This document shows positions 13,972-18,391 of a stretch of DNA of 18,391 nucleotides, one piece after another (position 1 is the first letter of the stretch; every line of letters starts with the position of its first letter). Location of the stretch: contig JACKPD010000029.1 of NCBI GenBank assembly GCA_024233785.1, positions 1 through 18,391 on the forward strand, read 5' to 3'. The stretch is from Spirochaetales bacterium (GTDB taxonomy: Bacteria > Spirochaetota > Spirochaetia > CADAEX01). The position numbers and the translations under genes were made by a program. A model generated the notes under the pieces. The model saw only the letters and a program-made list of their open reading frames with translations. It had not been told where the DNA came from and did no database searches.

Positions 13972-15924
13972 TTAAACGTACATTTTCTCACTAATCATCT
14001 GCATTAGCTCACCTATGTCAATTGGTTTGGTAATTACATCATCACAGCCAGCCTGCTTACATTTGAATATTTCATCCTGCGTAGCAAATGCCGTCTGAGC
14101 GATAATGGGTACAGAGGGTCTGAATTTCTTAATTTCCTGACTGGCAACATAACCGTTCATCTGAGGCATTTTTATATCCATCAGGACAAGATCAATTTTA
14201 CTGATGTTTTTGCACAATTCAACAGCCTCAATTCCGGTCTTTGCTCTTAGAATCTTAGCCTGGGTTTTGCTAAGAACTGCCTCAAGAAATTTATAATTCA
14301 GTTCTTCATCTTCCGCTATAATAAACACTCTGTCTTTCCAGTTTGTCTGATTTAAATCTTCAAATTCTCTCATGTCGGTTTTTTTTCGTTTCGACCATTC
14401 AATTGGGATACTTATCTGAAATTTTGATCCGGTATTTATTTCTGACTTTACTTTTATCTTACCGCCCAAAAGTTCCACAATGTGCTTTGTGATGGTCAGG
14501 TTCAGTCCTGTACCTGTTTTCTTCCTCGACGAGGTGTCTTCAATTACATGAAACCTGTTAAAAATAATGCCCTGGTCTTCCTCATTAATTCCAATGCCCG
14601 TATCAGACACATAGAATTTAAAAAATTTACCCGATTTTCGATATCCAAATTCAATTTCTCCGCTTTCAGTATACTGAATCGCATTGTTTAGCAAATTGGA
14701 AAGCATTTGCTGAAGCCTTCCGGGATCGGTAAAAATGACTTCGTTAATGTGGCCTTCCGGCAGTTTTAAAACTAATTTAATATGATCCTTTGAAAGTTGA
14801 TGCAGCTTCAGCTTAAATTGTTCGTAAAGCTCATTCAATAAAGGATAAAGGGAAAATTCGGTTTTATTTATGCTGATGTTGCCGGTTTCAAATTTCGACA
14901 ATTCGATTACTTCATCTATTTTGGCAAGAAGAGTAGTCCCTTTCGAACGGATTATATTATAATAATCAAGTTTCTGTTCTTTGCTCAGGTCTTCCACATT
15001 CAAGAGTTCTGTAAAACCGAGAATTGCATTCATTGGGGTTCTTAATTCATATGAAAGATTGGTCAGAAAATGTGATTTGATCCGGTCCGACATTTCTGCT
15101 TTTTCTTTGGCCTTAAGTATTTCTTTTTCCAGCTTTTTAAAATCGCTTATATCCTGTATAATTCCATAGTAGCCTGACGATTCCTTGAGTGGGAGGGCTT
15201 TTGCGTAGAATATGAAAAACCGGTTCTGCTCAACATTATTAATTGTACGCCTGATTTTGAGGCTGGTATGAAACAGGTTTTCTTCACCATCCAGGGTAAG
15301 CAATCCCTTTTCGATGTTCTCCCTGTCTTCTTTTCTTGGAATTTGATTTAAAAAATCAGCAAGGGATAAATATCCGGAAATTCCATAGATACCCGTTAAA
15401 CGTGAAAATTCATTACTGATTTTCAAAAGGGATTTGGACTTATCCAATTCCCAATATGCTGAATTTGACATACTCAGGATATCATCAACCGAATAGGATG
15501 CTTTCTGAATATTTTTATCTGAAGTCGACAGCAGCAGTTCCTGTATATAAAGTTCTAGACAGGGGAGGTCACCTGAAATTTTTGATGGAATGGCTGTTAT
15601 GGATAAATCCTTTCTTTTCCCCTTTAGTCCTGAAATAAAAGTTCTTATGTGCCTTGTTTTCCCCCCTGTAAGAATGCTTTTTATATTTATTGACTTTTTA
15701 CTCTCACCATTATTCAACAGTTTCTTCAGGTTATAGCCATTTTGCTCGTTATCCCTCCACTGGAAAATAACTTTTGCTGCCGGATTTGCAAAAACAACTT
15801 CGCTATCGGGATTCACTATAACCACGGCAACAGGTAAGTCAGTCAAAAAATCCAGCTTGCTTTTAGATATTTTTGATATGCTCTTTTTTAAATTATTACC
15901 TAAATATGATGGATCCTTTTGCAC
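13972..15924 (-). CDS. hybrid histidine kinase-like protein with PAS domains and receiver; phosphoacceptor His replaced by Tyr
   Basis: A 650-residue soluble protein. Order: PAS (about 22-130), a second PAS (about 150-262), a short coiled coil, HisKA dimerisation domain (about 278-345), HATPase (about 395-508) and receiver (about 532-648). The H-box reads FLTNLSYELRTPMNAI, so Y292 replaces the phosphoacceptor His. The ATP site keeps the N-box Asn (N414 in LSNLLNNAIQY) and G1 (DTGIGI, 441-446), but the G2 box is GTGLNL (471-476) where GTGLGL is usual. The receiver keeps E538/D539, phosphoacceptor D583 (LMDIKMP), T611 and K633. Autophosphorylation on the normal site is thus not expected. The receiver may be fed by another kinase, or the protein may act as a pseudokinase. 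The start is a GTG; no ATG exists before the first PAS. It lies 59 bases after the sensor gene, likely one operon. Confidence 0.93.
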   Translation of the reverse strand: MQKDPSYLGNNLKKSISKISKSKLDFLTDLPVAVVIVNPDSEVVFANPAAKVIFQWRDNEQNGYNLKKLLNNGESKKSINIKSILTGGKTRHIRTFISGLKGKRKDLSITAIPSKISGDLPCLELYIQELLLSTSDKNIQKASYSVDDILSMSNSAYWELDKSKSLLKISNEFSRLTGIYGISGYLSLADFLNQIPRKEDRENIEKGLLTLDGEENLFHTSLKIRRTINNVEQNRFFIFYAKALPLKESSGYYGIIQDISDFKKLEKEILKAKEKAEMSDRIKSHFLTNLSYELRTPMNAILGFTELLNVEDLSKEQKLDYYNIIRSKGTTLLAKIDEVIELSKFETGNISINKTEFSLYPLLNELYEQFKLKLHQLSKDHIKLVLKLPEGHINEVIFTDPGRLQQMLSNLLNNAIQYTESGEIEFGYRKSGKFFKFYVSDTGIGINEEDQGIIFNRFHVIEDTSSRKKTGTGLNLTITKHIVELLGGKIKVKSEINTGSKFQISIPIEWSKRKKTDMREFEDLNQTNWKDRVFIIAEDEELNYKFLEAVLSKTQAKILRAKTGIEAVELCKNISKIDLVLMDIKMPQMNGYVASQEIKKFRPSVPIIAQTAFATQDEIFKCKQAGCDDVITKPIDIGELMQMISEKMYV

Positions 15925-15983
15925 AATAAAAATTTAGAGTTTCAACATCATTTTCTGTAATTCCGACTCTGTTAATAGTAAAA

Positions 15984-18242
15984 TTACTGCAAGTATAAGG
16001 TATAAGCAATTCTGTCATTAATGGGGGTGCTTAAAATTTTCATCTTCATTTTCCTCAGCACATGCTTTTCATCCGGTATTTCAATCGTGTCCTGTTCAAA
16101 AACCTTGGCTTTTGAAGGATCAATTAGATTATTAAGCTGGAACGGGAAATTCGAAATGTCTCTGAAGCAATCCAGGGCTGGTTTGTTAATTACATTTCTT
16201 GACTTTATTTTCCATAAATCTTCTGCTTTTTTATTTAAAAACAATAGTATCCCCGTATTATCAACAGAAAGCATCAAAGTATCAGACTTATAGAATATAT
16301 CCTGATACAAATCGATCTCTGTTTTAAATTCGAGACTTTGCTTTTGCCAGGCAGCCTCTTTTTCAGCCATTTTTCTGTTTAATTCAATCCCCGCAAGCCT
16401 TAATTTTTCTTCCTGATCTTTTAATTGCTGTGTTTGCTTACGACTTTCCGACTCCATTATTTTCTCATTCGTAATCTCATTGGCAAGGAAAACCACTTTG
16501 GATACTTCATCATACATATCATTCACAGAAGATAATGAAACCCTGAACCACTTCTCTTCTTCGTATTTTGAGAACAGTTTCATCTGACCCTGGTATGGCT
16601 TTCCGGTTATTACTCCTTCCCATACTTCATTAATACTTTCAATCTCTTTTTTCTCAATAATATCAAAAATACTAAGCCTGTTCAATTCGTTTTCGTGGTA
16701 CTTGAGAGTGCTGTTAAAAAGGTTATTGGCAAATAAGAGTTTCCCATCAGGAGCAAATTCAGCTTTAAGGTTCAAGCGGTTAATTGCTTCTATCTGTCCT
16801 TCGAAATCTAGACTTTGTTTCTTTTGTTCCGTAGTATCGATTGCGAGGAACAGAATTTTCTCAACACTACCATCATCGCGTCTGATGCTTGTATAAGTTG
16901 CCATTGTCCACAGATCCTGACCCTGCTTGGTGATATGTTTCATATATCCTTCAAAATGCTTTCCTCCCTGAACCAGATTATTCCAGATATCATTGAACCA
17001 TTCACGATCTTTTTCATGAATAAACAAAGAAATATGCCTGCCTTCAACCTCCCGGTTACCGGAATATCCCAGTTTCTTAAGAAATTTTGTATTTGCATAC
17101 AGAAGAATTCCTTCCTTATCGTATTCCGCCCTTACCATGGTATGATTCACCGAATTGGTAAAACTTATAAATTTTTCAGCCTGACGCGCTGCCTGCTCCT
17201 GTGTGGCTTTTAACTCCTCCATATTCTGACGCATTTTCTCCTCCTGAAGTGCCAATACTTCAGCCTGCGCCTGTGTTTCCTTAAGAAGAGTTGCAGTCCG
17301 CAGATTACCTTTTATGTTGGATAAGGTCATAGCAATACTATCTGCTACCTTTTCAATAAATTCTATCTGGAATAGTTCGAACTTTGTAAATGAAGCAATC
17401 TCAATAATGCCCTGTACTTCATCATTTACTAAAAGCGGAACAATGATCAACACATTTGGGTTTGCTTTTCCAAGACCGGAAGTTATCAGTAAATAATTGT
17501 CCGGAATTTCAAGCAAATAAATAGTCTTCTTTTCCAGGGCACAGGTCCCAATTAATCCTTCACCCCATGAAATTTTCCTATCGGCGAATTTTTTTCGATC
17601 GTACGCATGACAGGCAATCATTTCAATTACCCTTTTCCCGGTTTCATCTTCTTCAGTAAGAAAGAAACCACCCTGATTTGCCTTGAGATATTTCACCAGA
17701 TTGCTTATCAGACTGTAGGCAAGGTCTTCCATGTTGTCTGTCTGCACACGTAAAATCTCTCCAAACATAGCCAGACCTTCAGATGTCCAGTTTAAACGCC
17801 GGTCTTCCTTAGACCTCATGTCTTGTGATATTTTATTGAGCATCAGTGTTTCTCTTAACTCATTTAGAGAGGAGACCAGCTGATTGGAAGAATCTGGAGA
17901 TATTTCAGAAGATGAAAATTTACCCTGGCGGAGATTTTCCGAATAATTCAATGCATCTTCAATTTTTTGTCTTTCTGCTTCTAAAAGCAATTCATTCCGG
18001 GTTTTTCTGAAATGGTAATAGCGATAGGCAATAAAAAATATTAACGACCAGATGATTGGCAATAAATCAATAAGCCATAGTAAAGATGATTTGCCGTGAA
18101 AACCAGCCAGATTCGAAAAAGTGAAGGCTGCATCCTGGACATGAAAAAGCACGAAATAAAACAGGATTGAAAAAACCAGTCCTGTAAAAAAGCCGGCTAT
18201 TGAACTTGTCAGATAATTCTCTCTCTGTATTGTCAGATTCAT
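15984..18242 (-). CDS. membrane sensor with GAF and PAS domains, no output domain
   Basis: A 752-residue protein with two N-terminal membrane spans (about 12-36 and 54-75) enclosing a short loop of under 20 residues. A charged linker (about 76-145) follows, then a GAF domain (about 165-310, with SWGEGLIGTCALEKK and VPLLVNDEVQGIIEIASF), and a coiled coil rich in Gln, Ala and Glu (about 313-358). Next are two PAS domains (about 360-473 and 480-592, each ending in a typical FLAIDTTEQ/FLANEITNE strand), another coiled coil (about 593-640) and a third PAS-like domain (about 641-752) at the very C-terminus. No kinase, receiver, GGDEF, EAL, phosphatase or DNA-binding domain is present. It therefore must pass its signal to a partner; the hybrid kinase-like protein encoded just downstream is the obvious candidate. 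GAF and PAS ligands are unknown. Confidence 0.9.
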   Translation of the reverse strand: MNLTIQRENYLTSSIAGFFTGLVFSILFYFVLFHVQDAAFTFSNLAGFHGKSSLLWLIDLLPIIWSLIFFIAYRYYHFRKTRNELLLEAERQKIEDALNYSENLRQGKFSSSEISPDSSNQLVSSLNELRETLMLNKISQDMRSKEDRRLNWTSEGLAMFGEILRVQTDNMEDLAYSLISNLVKYLKANQGGFFLTEEDETGKRVIEMIACHAYDRKKFADRKISWGEGLIGTCALEKKTIYLLEIPDNYLLITSGLGKANPNVLIIVPLLVNDEVQGIIEIASFTKFELFQIEFIEKVADSIAMTLSNIKGNLRTATLLKETQAQAEVLALQEEKMRQNMEELKATQEQAARQAEKFISFTNSVNHTMVRAEYDKEGILLYANTKFLKKLGYSGNREVEGRHISLFIHEKDREWFNDIWNNLVQGGKHFEGYMKHITKQGQDLWTMATYTSIRRDDGSVEKILFLAIDTTEQKKQSLDFEGQIEAINRLNLKAEFAPDGKLLFANNLFNSTLKYHENELNRLSIFDIIEKKEIESINEVWEGVITGKPYQGQMKLFSKYEEEKWFRVSLSSVNDMYDEVSKVVFLANEITNEKIMESESRKQTQQLKDQEEKLRLAGIELNRKMAEKEAAWQKQSLEFKTEIDLYQDIFYKSDTLMLSVDNTGILLFLNKKAEDLWKIKSRNVINKPALDCFRDISNFPFQLNNLIDPSKAKVFEQDTIEIPDEKHVLRKMKMKILSTPINDRIAYTLYLQ

Positions 18243-18391
18243 CAGTTGAAAATAAACATTCTAAAATTAAGGATTTTTCATCAATCTGCTATTATTTGTA
18301 TAAATCATCTTCTTTTGCATGATCAGATGACTGCTTCCCAAATTGTCCGTATCTTATCTAAACAAATATTGCACCTTTCTAATCAAAACCC
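18243..18391. other. 149-base region upstream of the sensor gene, no gene seen
   Basis: AT-rich and without a credible reading frame on either strand. It should hold the minus-strand promoter of the sensor/kinase pair. A TAATTTTA (minus strand, 18269-18262) resembles a -7 box, but I find no matching TTTG at the right distance, so I do not call a promoter. Confidence 0.5.

Noticed and set aside
16815..17213. 132-codon plus-strand open frame opposite the GAF/PAS sensor gene
   Set aside because: It is a shadow of conserved PAS coding sequence on the other strand; the product has no recognisable features.
18262..18269. TAATTTTA (minus strand) as a -7 box for the sensor gene
   Set aside because: No TTTG element 19-21 bases upstream of it, and such AT-rich matches are expected by chance here.

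Overview
The window looks like Bacteroidota chromosome (class Bacteroidia or a close relative). The evidence is a Bacteroidota-style Bat aerotolerance cluster, many export signals ending near a Gln (for example '...ALNAQ'), weak or absent Shine-Dalgarno sites, and candidate promoters of the TTTG / TAnnTTTG type known from this phylum. Composition is moderately AT-rich. I see no insertion sequence, tRNA, rRNA, CRISPR array or phage gene; the region reads as ordinary core chromosome with two or three unusual regulatory details.

Layout. (1) 1-8555, plus strand: a nearly complete Bat operon of moxR (5' end cut off), a small secreted protein of unknown function, a DUF58 protein, a BatD-like membrane protein, batA, batB, batC, batD and batE. 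The genes are separated by 1-35 bases and are probably co-transcribed. They would encode a MoxR AAA+ ATPase acting on membrane-anchored von Willebrand A proteins, with periplasmic TPR, Ig-like and SH3-like partners. (2) 8663-9856, plus strand: a stand-alone MFS transporter, probably with its own promoter. (3) 9859-11187, minus strand: a three-gene regulatory operon of ECF sigma factor, single-span membrane anti-sigma candidate and a Spy/CpxP-like membrane-anchored periplasmic protein with a His/Met-rich segment. This layout recalls the CnrH/CnrY/CnrX metal-sensing module. A good Bacteroidota promoter followed by a perfect palindrome lies in front of it. (4) 11285-12997, plus strand: a CstA-family transporter, divergent from the sigma operon. 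(5) 12994-13308, minus strand: acylphosphatase, whose stop codon shares a CTAG palindrome with the cstA stop. (6) 13340-13879, plus strand: an exported Cys-type glutathione peroxidase, divergent from acylphosphatase across a TGTACA inverted repeat. (7) 13972-18242, minus strand: a two-gene signalling unit. First comes a membrane GAF/PAS protein with no output domain, then a PAS-PAS hybrid histidine kinase. A strong bidirectional terminator separates it from the peroxidase gene.

The most interesting observation is in the last unit. The hybrid kinase has Tyr (Y292) where the phosphoacceptor His of the H-box should be, and an altered G2 box (GTGLNL instead of GTGLGL), while its receiver domain keeps all key residues. 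Beside it is a sensor with no transmitter of its own. The pair may be a split or pseudokinase-based signalling system. The sigma/anti-sigma/Spy module and the two palindromic intergenic sites are the next best leads.
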